Positions 8,341-15,537 of a DNA stretch of 64,000 nucleotides are shown in pieces. Location of the stretch: assembly GCA_046349395.1 (NCBI GenBank), contig JAXMCK010000005.1, positions 682,001 to 746,000 on the forward strand, read 5' to 3'. This DNA comes from JAXMCK01 sp046349395. GTDB lineage: Bacteria; Pseudomonadota; Alphaproteobacteria; Geminicoccales; Geminicoccaceae. Made by a program: the position numbers and the translations under genes. The notes under the pieces were generated by a model, which did no database searches, was not told the origin of the DNA, and worked only from the letters and a program-made list of their open reading frames with translations. The first letter of the stretch is position 1; every line of letters begins with the position of its first letter.

Positions 8341-9546
8341 TCAACCGGCGCCGTTGCCGCTCTCGGGCTTCCGTCTCAGCACCGCCTGGAGGACGTCGCG
8401 GACGCCGACGGCACCGACGAAGCGGTCCTCGGGGTCGAAGATGGCGACGGGGGCGGCGTCGCGGTGCATGCCGTGGATGACGGTGCGGAGCGGGGTCGTC
8501 GGCCGGCTCCAGAAGACGAGGTTGGCGGCGTTGTCGAGATGGTCGCCGATCTCCTCGCAGGCGAGCCAGCGGGCAGCGGCGCCGTCGCGTTCGGCGGCGG
8601 TGACGCGACGGTCCGCGTCGAGCTTGAAGCGGGTCGTCTTGCGGCGGTCGAGCCAGACCCAGCCGTCGCCCGCCGGCTCCAGGTCGCGGGCGTCGCGCAT
8701 GACGTTGTAGGCGGTGAGCACCGAGAGCGGGTTCACATTGGCGACGAACTCGCGGACATAGTCGGTCGCCGGCTTCAGGACGATGTCCTCGGGCGCGCCG
8801 GCCTGCACGATGCGGGCGTCCTGCATGATGGCGATGTTGGTGCCGATCTTCAGCGCCTCGTCGAGATCGTGGCTGACGAAGATGATCGTCTTCTTGAGCC
8901 GCTGCTGCAGTTGGAGAAGCTCGTCCTGCAGCTTGCTGCGGATGAGCGGGTCGAGGGCGGAGAAGGGCTCGTCCATCAGCAGGATGTCGGCGTCGGTGGC
9001 GAAGGCGCGGGCGAGGCCGACGCGCTGCTGCATGCCGCCCGACAGCTCGTGGGCGTACTTCTTGGCCCAGGGGGTGAGGTGGACGAGGTCGAGCTTCTCG
9101 GCGACGACCCTCTGCCGCTCGGCCGGCTGGACGCCGCGGAGTTCCAGGCCGAAGCCGACATTGTCCTCGACGGTGCGCCAGGGCAGCAGGCCGAACTGCT
9201 GGAAGACCATGGCGATGCGCTTGCTGCGCAGCATGCGGAGCGTCTGCGCGTCACAGGCGGCGACGTCGACCTGCTTGCCTTCGTGGGCGACGAGCACGCG
9301 GCCCCGTGTGACCTTGTTGAGGCGGTTGACCGCACGCAGCAGGGTCGACTTGCCGGAGCCCGAGAGGCCCATCAGCACGTAGATCTCGCCCGGCTGCACC
9401 TGGAGCGAGGCGCCGGCGACACCCATCACCTGCCCGGTCTGGTCCAGGATATCGGAGCGGCTGACGCCGCTGTCGATCAGCGGCAGGGCCCGCTTCGGGT
9501 CGGACCCGAAGACGATGTCGACATTCTCGAACGCGACGGCCGACAT
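8341..9546 (-). CDS. choV: Choline/betaine-type ABC transporter ATP-binding protein (ChoV-like)
   Basis: 401 aa ATPase of the quaternary-amine uptake group (ProV/OpuAA). The first 45 residues (MSAVAFENVDIVFGSDPKRA...LIDSG) match the ChoV pattern seen in rhizobial choXWV systems. Walker A GLSGSGKST, Q-loop VFQQFGLLPW, signature LSGGMQQRVGLARA and Walker B DILLMDEPFSALDP are intact. The last 120 residues form a regulatory domain in the position of the CBS pair (FVGAVGVRDVLQAVLRR). No permease (choW) or binding-protein (choX) gene is adjacent: one side is the molybdopterin oxidoreductase, the other a cyclase-family hydrolase. The partners must be encoded elsewhere or the gene is an orphan. Confidence 0.85.
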   Translation of the reverse strand: MSAVAFENVDIVFGSDPKRALPLIDSGVSRSDILDQTGQVMGVAGASLQVQPGEIYVLMGLSGSGKSTLLRAVNRLNKVTRGRVLVAHEGKQVDVAACDAQTLRMLRSKRIAMVFQQFGLLPWRTVEDNVGFGLELRGVQPAERQRVVAEKLDLVHLTPWAKKYAHELSGGMQQRVGLARAFATDADILLMDEPFSALDPLIRSKLQDELLQLQQRLKKTIIFVSHDLDEALKIGTNIAIMQDARIVQAGAPEDIVLKPATDYVREFVANVNPLSVLTAYNVMRDARDLEPAGDGWVWLDRRKTTRFKLDADRRVTAAERDGAAARWLACEEIGDHLDNAANLVFWSRPTTPLRTVIHGMHRDAAPVAIFDPEDRFVGAVGVRDVLQAVLRRKPESGNGAG

Positions 9547-9634
9547 GGTGGCGCCTCCCCCTGCCCTGCCTGCGTTCTTACACCGCAGGTCCGGCGAGCG
9601 CGACCCGGAGGCGACGTGGCCTGTCGCGAAATCG

Positions 9635-10420
9635 TCACGCTACGGGCTCGTCGAGGATCGCCACCGCACGGGTCCAGCCGGCCGAGGCGCCGCGGATCTT
9701 CACCGGCAGACAGCTGACGGTGAAGCCGGTGGGCGGGAGCTGGTCGAGGTTGTGCAGCTTTTCGAGGTGGCAGTAGCCGATCTCGCGGCCCGCCTTGTGG
9801 CCTTCCCAGATCAGCGACGGATCGTGCGTGGCCAGCCACTTCTCGCGGGTGTGGACGAAGGGGGCATCCCAGCTCCAGCCGTCGGTGCCGGTGACGCGCA
9901 CGCCCCGCTCCAGGAGGTACAAGGTGGCCTCGCGGCCGATACCGCAGCCCTTCGCCACATAGTCGGGGCGGCCGTAGGCAGCGCCAGCCGCGGTGTTCAC
10001 GAGCACGATCTCCAAGGGCCTGAGCGTGTGGCCGATGCGGGCGAGCTCGGCCTCGACCTCGGCCGCACCAACGATGTGGCCGTCCGGGAGATGGCGGAAG
10101 TCGAGCTTCACGCCCGGCTGCAAGCACCAGTCGAGCGGCACCTCGTCGATGGTGATGGCGCGGGCCCCGCCGTCCATGGTGGAAGCGAAGTGCCAGGGCG
10201 CGTCGAGGTGGGTGCCGTTGTGCGTCGAGAGGCGGATCCACTCGATCGCCCACCCCTCCCCGTCCGGCAGGTCCTCCTCCTTCAGGCCGGGGAAGAACTT
10301 CACGACATCGGCGGCGGTCTGCCGGTGGGACTGGTACTCGATCCTGGGCTCGTAGCCCGGAGGGTCGGCCGCGACGTCGTTCTCCAGCGGGACGGACAGG
10401 TCGACGAGGCGGCGGGGCAT
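9635..10420 (-). CDS. Cyclase family protein (kynurenine-formamidase-like hydrolase)
   Basis: 261 aa. Contains the metal-binding signature HNGTHLDAPWHF (HxGTHxDxPxH) of the Cyclase/KynB family, which hydrolyses amides or lactones using a metal centre. Other conserved parts are LVDLSVPLEN at the start and ERGVRVTGTDGWSWD in the middle. GGAG sits 7 bases before the ATG at 10420; an upstream ATG at 10471 is in frame but adds an unconserved leader. It follows choV in the transcriptional sense only by strand (88-base gap upstream of this stop lies the choV start, so this gene is transcribed first). Substrate unassigned: formylkynurenine, isatin and other ring-opening substrates are possible for the family. 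Confidence 0.83.
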   Translation of the reverse strand: MPRRLVDLSVPLENDVAADPPGYEPRIEYQSHRQTAADVVKFFPGLKEEDLPDGEGWAIEWIRLSTHNGTHLDAPWHFASTMDGGARAITIDEVPLDWCLQPGVKLDFRHLPDGHIVGAAEVEAELARIGHTLRPLEIVLVNTAAGAAYGRPDYVAKGCGIGREATLYLLERGVRVTGTDGWSWDAPFVHTREKWLATHDPSLIWEGHKAGREIGYCHLEKLHNLDQLPPTGFTVSCLPVKIRGASAGWTRAVAILDEPVA

Positions 10421-10552
10421 CGAGGTCTCCGTAGCGGTCACGAAACCGTGGTCGGCGGCGTGCTGCCGCATGCTGGACAGCCGCGCGGCGCCTCGGCCAA
10501 ACGTGGCGGTGGATCGGGCGGCTCACAAGCTGCAACCACGGAGGGATAGACG

Positions 10553-10990
10553 ATGCGAATGCGGATGCTCGCCTGCAGTCTCGCTGCGACGGTTTTGTTG
10601 TGCGGCACGACCGGTGCACGGGCGGAGAGCGGCTATCCGGACCTGACCGGCACCTGGGTCGGGAAGACGACGTCGCTGACCCGTGGGCGCACCGACCATT
10701 ACGATCAGGCGCGCAACGACGAGCCGGTGTTCAGGGAGGCGTCCTGGACGCTCACGGTGGACCATCAGGAGGGCAACCGGTTCACGGCCGAGCGCGGTCT
10801 CACCGAGGGCAAGAGGCGCGATCCGATCGTCGGGATCATCCGGGCGGACAGGAAATCGGTGCTGATGGTCGACGACGACGGCACCTTCTACGGGACGATC
10901 AACGGACCCGATGCCATGGAGGTCTGCCGGACCGAGGTGACGCCGGCGGACCAGATCGTGAGCTGTGCGGAGTACTCGCGGAAGAAGTGA
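10553..10990 (+). CDS. Small secreted protein of unknown function
   Basis: 145 aa with a clear Sec signal (MRMRMLACSLAATVLLCGTTGARA, cut near residue 24). The mature part starts YPDLTGTWVGKTTSL, a 'GTW.G' opening seen in small lipocalin-like or beta-barrel secreted proteins, and ends with a CRTEV...VSCAEY pair of cysteines that could form a disulfide. GGAGGG lies 8 bases upstream of the ATG. It stands alone, divergent from the cyclase gene and convergent with dps. I cannot assign a function; the beta-rich pattern suggests a small ligand-binding or cell-envelope protein. Confidence 0.75.
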   Translation: MRMRMLACSLAATVLLCGTTGARAESGYPDLTGTWVGKTTSLTRGRTDHYDQARNDEPVFREASWTLTVDHQEGNRFTAERGLTEGKRRDPIVGIIRADRKSVLMVDDDGTFYGTINGPDAMEVCRTEVTPADQIVSCAEYSRKK

Positions 10991-11044
10991 GGGGTCGAGG
11001 GTGGCCGCCGCGGTGCTGAGACCGCCGCGGCCCCCTTCCCGAGT

Positions 11045-11533
11045 TCAGTGCGTGGCCTGGAGATGAGCCTCGACGAACCAGACCTGCTTGTCGACCTCGC
11101 GGGCGACGCTGGTCAGCACGTCCGCCGAGACGGCGTCGCCGGCCTCGTCGCAGGAATCGATGCCCTTGCGGGCAGCGTTGGAGAAGGCGGCCAGAGCGTC
11201 GGAGAGCGCCTTGGCGTGGTCCTGGCCGGCGGTGATCTCCAGCGGGTACTCGCCGATGCGCGAGTTCTTGGCGGCGACGCGGGCGGTGCCCATGGCGCGG
11301 CCGCCCAGCATCATGATCCGCTCGGCGATCGAATCGACCTGCTCGGTGACGATGCCGTGCACGGAATCGAACAGTTCGTGCAGGGCGATGAAGTCCGGCC
11401 CCTTCACGTTCCAGTGCGCCTGCTTCACCTGCGTCTGTAGGTCCACCCCGTCGGCGAGGCAGGCCTGCAGGATGTCGATCACCGCCTTGCGCGTGTTGTC
11501 GGCCAGATCGATCTTGGACGAGAACGTCGTCAT
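11045..11533 (-). CDS. dps: DNA starvation/stationary phase protection protein Dps
   Basis: 162 aa ferritin-like four-helix protein that assembles into dodecamers, oxidises Fe2+ with peroxide and shields DNA. The inter-subunit ferroxidase residues are visible: QAHWNVKG (His near residue 40) and the D/E pair in LFDSVHGIVTEQVDSIAER. The remaining helices and the length match the family. The N-terminus has only one lysine-containing segment (SSKIDLADNTRK), so DNA binding by an N-terminal tail is possible but not obvious. GGAAG lies just upstream of the ATG. It is a single-gene unit, convergent with the small secreted protein. Peroxide or starvation regulation is expected from the family but no operator was recognised. 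Confidence 0.93.
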   Translation of the reverse strand: MTTFSSKIDLADNTRKAVIDILQACLADGVDLQTQVKQAHWNVKGPDFIALHELFDSVHGIVTEQVDSIAERIMMLGGRAMGTARVAAKNSRIGEYPLEITAGQDHAKALSDALAAFSNAARKGIDSCDEAGDAVSADVLTSVAREVDKQVWFVEAHLQATH

Positions 11534-11773
11534 CCCAGCTTCCGTTGTGACGTGTCGCGGTCCTTCCGCGACCCCTTGCCCGCCCCAACGCTACGGGCGC
11601 CGTGGAGTTCCCTCGAAGGTCGGCAGAGGCGTGCGTGTCGCGGCAGTTCGGCCGTGGATATGGACGGGTGCGATCCCCGGATCGTGAGGCGCCGTCATGG
11701 GTCTGACGCTGGGCGGCGGTCGGATGACCTATTACATGAGCGCAGTCGTCATTCTTGCCCCTGGTGACCGAAC

Positions 11774-12718
11774 ATGTTGCTGCAGCATCGCCGTGCCTCC
11801 GACCCCCGTCCCAGCGAGATCACGCCCGAGGCGCTGTTCCTCGGCAGGCGGAAACTGCTGAAGGGTGCGGGTGCCATCGCGGCCGGCGGCCTGATCGGTT
11901 CCGGGCCGGCGTTCGCTGAGGCCGATCCGTTCGCCGGCGTACCGCGCGGCCCTTATGCAACCGACGAGGCGATGACGCCCTTCGAATCGATCACGACCTA
12001 CAACAATTTCTACGAGTTCGGGACCGGCAAGGAGGATCCTTCGGCGAATGCCGGCTCCCTGCGCACGCGACCCTGGACCATCGAGGTGGGCGGGCTCGTC
12101 GCCAAGCCGCAGACGATCGACATCGAGAGCCTGATCAAGGACCACGGCCTCGAGGAGCGGATCTACCGGCTGCGCTGTGTCGAGGCGTGGTCGATGGTGA
12201 TTCCCTGGGTGGGCTTCCCGCTCTCCAAGGTGCTGGACGAGGTCGAGCCCTTGGGCAGTGCCCGCTACGTCGCCTTCCAGACGCTGCTCGATCCGCAGCA
12301 GATGCCGGGCCAGCAGCGGCCCGTGCTGGACTGGCCCTACAAGGAGGGCCTGCGCCTCGACGAGGCGCGCCACCCGCTGACGATCCTGGCGGTGGGGCTC
12401 TACGGCAAGCTGCTGCCGAACCAGAATGGGGCCCCGGTCCGCGTCGTGGTGCCGTGGAAGTACGGATTCAAGAGTGCGAAATCGATCGTCAAGATCACGC
12501 TCGTTCAGGAGATGCCACCGACCGCGTGGAACACCGCGCAGCCGATGGAGTACGGGTTCTACTCGAACGTGAATCCCGCGGTGGACCACCCGCGCTGGAG
12601 CCAGGCCAAGGAGCGGCGGATCGGCGAGTTCTTCAAGCGCGAGACGCTCCCCTTCAACGGCTACGCCGAGCAGGTGGCCTCGCTCTATGACGGCATGGAC
12701 CTGCACCAGTGGTTCTGA
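11774..12718 (+). CDS. msrP: Protein-methionine-sulfoxide reductase catalytic subunit MsrP
   Basis: 314 aa periplasmic molybdopterin enzyme (formerly YedY) that repairs oxidised methionines in envelope proteins. A Tat signal with GRRKLLKGAGAIAAGGLIGS (residues about 24-43) exports the folded cofactor-bound protein. The Mo-ligating cysteine lies in LRCVEAWSMVIPW. The family-typical segment PFESITTYNNFYEFGTGKED follows the signal. The gene overlaps msrQ by ten bases, so the pair is co-translated. Electrons come from the quinone pool through MsrQ. The 240-base upstream gap to dps must hold the promoter; I did not recognise a regulator site there. Confidence 0.94.
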   Translation: MLLQHRRASDPRPSEITPEALFLGRRKLLKGAGAIAAGGLIGSGPAFAEADPFAGVPRGPYATDEAMTPFESITTYNNFYEFGTGKEDPSANAGSLRTRPWTIEVGGLVAKPQTIDIESLIKDHGLEERIYRLRCVEAWSMVIPWVGFPLSKVLDEVEPLGSARYVAFQTLLDPQQMPGQQRPVLDWPYKEGLRLDEARHPLTILAVGLYGKLLPNQNGAPVRVVVPWKYGFKSAKSIVKITLVQEMPPTAWNTAQPMEYGFYSNVNPAVDHPRWSQAKERRIGEFFKRETLPFNGYAEQVASLYDGMDLHQWF

Positions 12719-13401
12719 CGATACCGGCCGCGGCCGCCGTATCGGCGCGGCGTCGCGGCAACTCCGCCGAGCGGGAGCGGACGATCCGCTATGTCGCCAA
12801 GCCGGCGGTCTTCGCGCTGTGCCTCCTGCCGACGGCCTGGGTGATCTGGCGGCTGTTCACGGGCGGCCTCGGCGCCAATCCGATCGAGGCTGCGATCCGC
12901 GAGATCGGCACCTGGGGATTGCGCTTCCTGCTGCTGACGCTGGCGATCACGCCGCTTCGCCAGATCTTCCATTGGACGGTGCTGGTGCGCTTCCGCCGGA
13001 TGATCGGGCTCTTCGCCTTCTTCTACGTGTCGGTGCACCTGCTGACCTATGTCGGCGTCGACCAGTTCTTCGACTGGCGGGCGATCTGGGCCGACATCGT
13101 CAAGCGGACCTACATCACGCTCGGCATGATCGCCTTCGTCCTGCTGCTGCCCCTGGCGATCACCTCGACCAAGGGGTGGATCAGACGGCTCGGCGGGGTG
13201 ACCTGGACGCGCCTGCACATGCTGGTCTACCCGGCGGCGATCCTGGCCGTGGCGCACTACTACATGCTGGTGAAGGCCGACGTGCGCGAGCCGCTGATCT
13301 ATGCGGGCATCCTGGCGGCGTTGCTGGGCTGGCGGCTGGTGCGTCGCTACGCGGGTAGCGGCGTGTCGCAGGGACGATTGACGGCAGCCCGGACCAGCTG
13401 A
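12709..13401 (+). CDS. msrQ: Heme-binding membrane subunit MsrQ of the MsrPQ system
   Basis: 230 aa ferric-reductase-like membrane protein that passes electrons from quinol to MsrP. Six hydrophobic helices are visible. Candidate heme ligands are the histidines in IFHWTVL, SVHLLTYVG, RLHMLVYP and VAHYYML. It opens with a GTG inside the end of msrP (ten-base overlap). Helix-linking arginines (VRFRRMIG) match the family. No terminator separates it from cobA; instead a 21-base hairpin lies in the 43-base gap. It works in the inner membrane with the periplasmic MsrP. Confidence 0.92.
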   Translation: MVLTIPAAAAVSARRRGNSAERERTIRYVAKPAVFALCLLPTAWVIWRLFTGGLGANPIEAAIREIGTWGLRFLLLTLAITPLRQIFHWTVLVRFRRMIGLFAFFYVSVHLLTYVGVDQFFDWRAIWADIVKRTYITLGMIAFVLLLPLAITSTKGWIRRLGGVTWTRLHMLVYPAAILAVAHYYMLVKADVREPLIYAGILAALLGWRLVRRYAGSGVSQGRLTAARTS

Positions 13402-13411
13402 AAGAAAGACC

Positions 13412-13432
13412 CCCACGGCCCCGTGCCGTGGG
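13412..13432 (+). promoter_or_regulatory. Hairpin covering the cobA ribosome-binding site
   Basis: CCCACGGC (13412-13419) pairs with GCCGTGGG (13425-13432) around a five-base loop. The 3' arm includes the first bases of GGGAG (13430-13434), the only ribosome site before the cobA ATG at 13445. No T-run follows, so this is not a normal terminator. It could restrict cobA translation or couple it to msrQ translation; that role is inferred. Confidence 0.45.
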
Positions 13433-13444
13433 AGAGCGCATCGC

Positions 13445-14236
13445 ATGCAGCCGCCGGTCGTCTATCTCGTAGGTGCCGGGCCCGGCGATCCCGACCTGTT
13501 GACCCTGCGCGCGGCGCGGCTCCTGCAGTTGGCGGACGTCGTGGTCCACGACCGGCTGATCGGTGCGGGCATCCTCGATCTCGCCAACCCGCGGGCGCAC
13601 AAGATCGACGTCGGCAAGTCGGCCGGACGGCACGCCATGCCGCAGGGCGAGATCAACGAGCTTCTGGTGTCGCTGGCGGCCCCCGACCGCGTCATCGTCC
13701 GCCTCAAGGGTGGCGACCCCTTCGTCTTCGGGCGCGGCGGCGAGGAGGTCATTCACCTGCTGCGGCACGGTGTCAGGGCCGAGATCGTGCCCGGCATCAC
13801 GGCGGCCAGCGGCTGTGCCGCCTCCGCCTGCCTGCCGCTGACCCATCGAGGGCTGGCGACGGGCGTGCGTTTCGTCACCGGCCACTGCAAGGCGGACGAA
13901 CCGCTCGACCTCGACTGGGAGGGGCTGGCCGACCCCGACACGACGCTGGTCGTCTATATGGGTCTCGCCCAGATCGAGGAGATCGCGGCCCGCCTGATGG
14001 CGCACGGCCTGCCGGCGACCACGCCCGTCGCGGTGATCGAGGACGGGTGCAGCCGCAAGCAGCGCGTGCTGCGCAGCACGCTGCGGCTCGTGGCGGCGGA
14101 AGTGGCGGCGGCCAAGATCGGCACGCCCACGCTCATCATCGTCGGCCGGGTGGTGGACGCGATCGCCCAGGAGACGGGCCTGGAGCCCGGGGCGACGCTG
14201 GATCCACGGCTGTTGCTGATCGGCGGCCACGCCTGA
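13445..14236 (+). CDS. cobA: Uroporphyrinogen-III C-methyltransferase (SUMT)
   Basis: 263 aa SAM-dependent enzyme that methylates uroporphyrinogen III at C2 and C7 to precorrin-2, the branch point to siroheme and cobalamin. The tetrapyrrole methylase signatures are intact: LVGAGPGDPDLLTLRAAR (residues about 7-24), RLKGGDPFVFGRGGEE and PGITAASGCAA. It has no CysG dehydrogenase/chelatase domain, so it is the stand-alone form. It follows msrQ in the same direction with a hairpin-covered ribosome site. Siroheme supply for sulfite reduction would be a thematic link to the sulfur-repair genes upstream, but that is inference. A strong terminator follows at 14272. Confidence 0.93.
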   Translation: MQPPVVYLVGAGPGDPDLLTLRAARLLQLADVVVHDRLIGAGILDLANPRAHKIDVGKSAGRHAMPQGEINELLVSLAAPDRVIVRLKGGDPFVFGRGGEEVIHLLRHGVRAEIVPGITAASGCAASACLPLTHRGLATGVRFVTGHCKADEPLDLDWEGLADPDTTLVVYMGLAQIEEIAARLMAHGLPATTPVAVIEDGCSRKQRVLRSTLRLVAAEVAAAKIGTPTLIIVGRVVDAIAQETGLEPGATLDPRLLLIGGHA

Positions 14237-14271
14237 AGGCACACTTCGCCGAAAACATGGCCTTAGAAACG

Positions 14272-14302
14272 AAAGAGCCCCGGCAAATCGTCGGGGCTCT
14301 TT
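14272..14302 (+). terminator. Rho-independent terminator after cobA
   Basis: AAAGAGCCCCG (14272-14282) and CGGGGCTCTTT (14292-14302) form an 11-base-pair stem with a nine-base loop and end in TTT, 36 bases after the cobA stop. It should end the msrP-msrQ-cobA transcript. The same symmetry (AAA on the other side) could also work for transcripts arriving from the right. Confidence 0.8.
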
Positions 14303-14674
14303 GTCGTGCGGGTCAGGCCTGTCGTGAGCCGACCGCATGTATTCCTGATCGCAGAACGAGAGACTTAATGGGCGTCCTCGCGCGGGGCCTGCGGCCCTAT
14401 TTGCTCTATCGACGGCCGATCCGCCATTCGATGTAGAAGCCGAGCCTATCGACCCTTGAGGTGACTCGGCGCTGCGTTGACGAGAAGGTCACTCAGTTAC
14501 CGTCTCTCGTGAACTCCTACCGTGGCTTACACCAGTTGACTTGGGACCACCCTGGCGGTTCTTCAAGCGGTCTTAGTCGTAATCCGATGCACTTTTTTCG
14601 CGATGCACAAAAAGCGGGCATCGTCACGCTTGACCCGCGGCAACGACGACACGCTCCGCACGGGGTGGCGGCCG
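14303..14674. other. Intergenic stretch between the cobA terminator and the repeat-protein operon
   Basis: About 370 bases with no convincing reading frame, tRNA or repeat family. It is less GC-rich than its surroundings. GATGCAC occurs twice, 16 bases apart (14586 and 14602), beside a T6 and an A5 run; the right end holds the terminator of the minus-strand operon. The rest shows nothing I can assign. Confidence 0.5.
14609..14638 (-). terminator. Candidate terminator of the exported-protein operon
   Basis: Read on the minus strand, GCGGG (14638-14634) pairs with CCCGC (14618-14614), followed directly by TTTTT (14613-14609). The loop is long (15 bases) but contains a further TCA/TGA pairing. 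It lies 37 bases after the stop of the last gene, where a terminator is expected. Moderate support. Confidence 0.5.
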
Positions 14675-15520
14675 TCAGGGGGCCGGGACGGCAGTGTAGT
14701 AGACGCCGTTCGCGCCGTAGGCCGGGGCCAGCCACATGTTGCCGCACTGGAACTCGTTGTTCCCGCCGACGTCCCGATACTGACAGTTGCCCGGCAGCGT
14801 CGTATAGGTCTGCGTTGGTGCCGCAGCCGCCTCGCCCGCGGCTACGCCGGCATTGTAGGCGTTGTTCGAGGCGACGGCCGTGTTGGCGGCCACGGCATTG
14901 CTCTCCGCTGCGGCACCCACCGCCGCACCGGCGGCGATCCCGGCCGCAGCGGCTGCCCCCGCACCCCAGCCGCCGCAGTTCTGGCAGCCATTGTTGTAGT
15001 AATCGACCGTCGTCGGCGGATGGTAGTAGCCGTAGTAGTTGCCGCCGTAATAGTGCGGGTAGTCGTAGCCGTTCCCGTTCACCGTCACCGGCTTGTCCCA
15101 GCCGCCCGAGGCGCTGCCGCCATAGGCGCCATTGGCGTGCCAGGAGCCGTCACCCCCGGACGCGTTGCCGCCGGCATAGCCGTGGGCACTCCATGAGCCG
15201 TCGCCACCCGACGCCGTGCCGCGCCAGTTCTGGGCGTTCCACGACCCGCCGCCACCCGAGGCACTGCCGCCATAATAGCCGTTGGCATGCCAGGACCCGT
15301 CGCCCCCCGACGCCGTGCCGCGCCAGTTCTGGGCACTCCAGGACCCGTCGCCACCCGACGCGGTGCCGCCCCGATAGCCATGGGCGCTCCAGGAGCCGTC
15401 ACCGCCCGAGGCGGTGCCGTAGCGCCCCGCATGCATCCAGGCGTAGCTGCTGTGTGACATCGAGCCGAGGGCCGCGAGGACGGCCACGGACGCGAAGAGG
15501 ATTTGGGTGCGCTTGGTCAT
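14675..15520 (-). CDS. Exported Ser/Gly/Trp-repeat protein, shorter paralogue
   Basis: 281 aa, Sec signal (MTKRTQILFASVAVLAALGS..., cut near YAW). Residues about 35-145 are six tandem units of 16-17 residues built on ASGGDGSW(S/H/N)A followed by HGY, QNW or NGY and a GG or RG turn, then a degenerate seventh unit (SASGGWDKP). A Tyr/His-rich linker (YYHPPTTVDYY), NGCQNCGGWGAG, an Ala/Gly helix and a C-terminal module with two cysteines (PGNCQY...FQCGNMW) ending YGANGVYYTAVPAP follow. That C-terminal module recalls uncharacterised exported proteins common in alphaproteobacteria (recalled, not searched). It is last in a four-gene run, 17 bases after its longer paralogue. Function unknown; surface-exposed structural or adhesive role is possible. 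Confidence 0.75.
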   Translation of the reverse strand: MTKRTQILFASVAVLAALGSMSHSSYAWMHAGRYGTASGGDGSWSAHGYRGGTASGGDGSWSAQNWRGTASGGDGSWHANGYYGGSASGGGGSWNAQNWRGTASGGDGSWSAHGYAGGNASGGDGSWHANGAYGGSASGGWDKPVTVNGNGYDYPHYYGGNYYGYYHPPTTVDYYNNGCQNCGGWGAGAAAAAGIAAGAAVGAAAESNAVAANTAVASNNAYNAGVAAGEAAAAPTQTYTTLPGNCQYRDVGGNNEFQCGNMWLAPAYGANGVYYTAVPAP

Positions 15521-15537
15521 GGGCGAGTGCCGAGGCT

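Noticed and set aside
14320..14500. Possible small RNA or tRNA in the cobA/repeat-protein gap
   Set aside because: No cloverleaf, no conserved T-arm sequence and no promoter-terminator pair could be made out.
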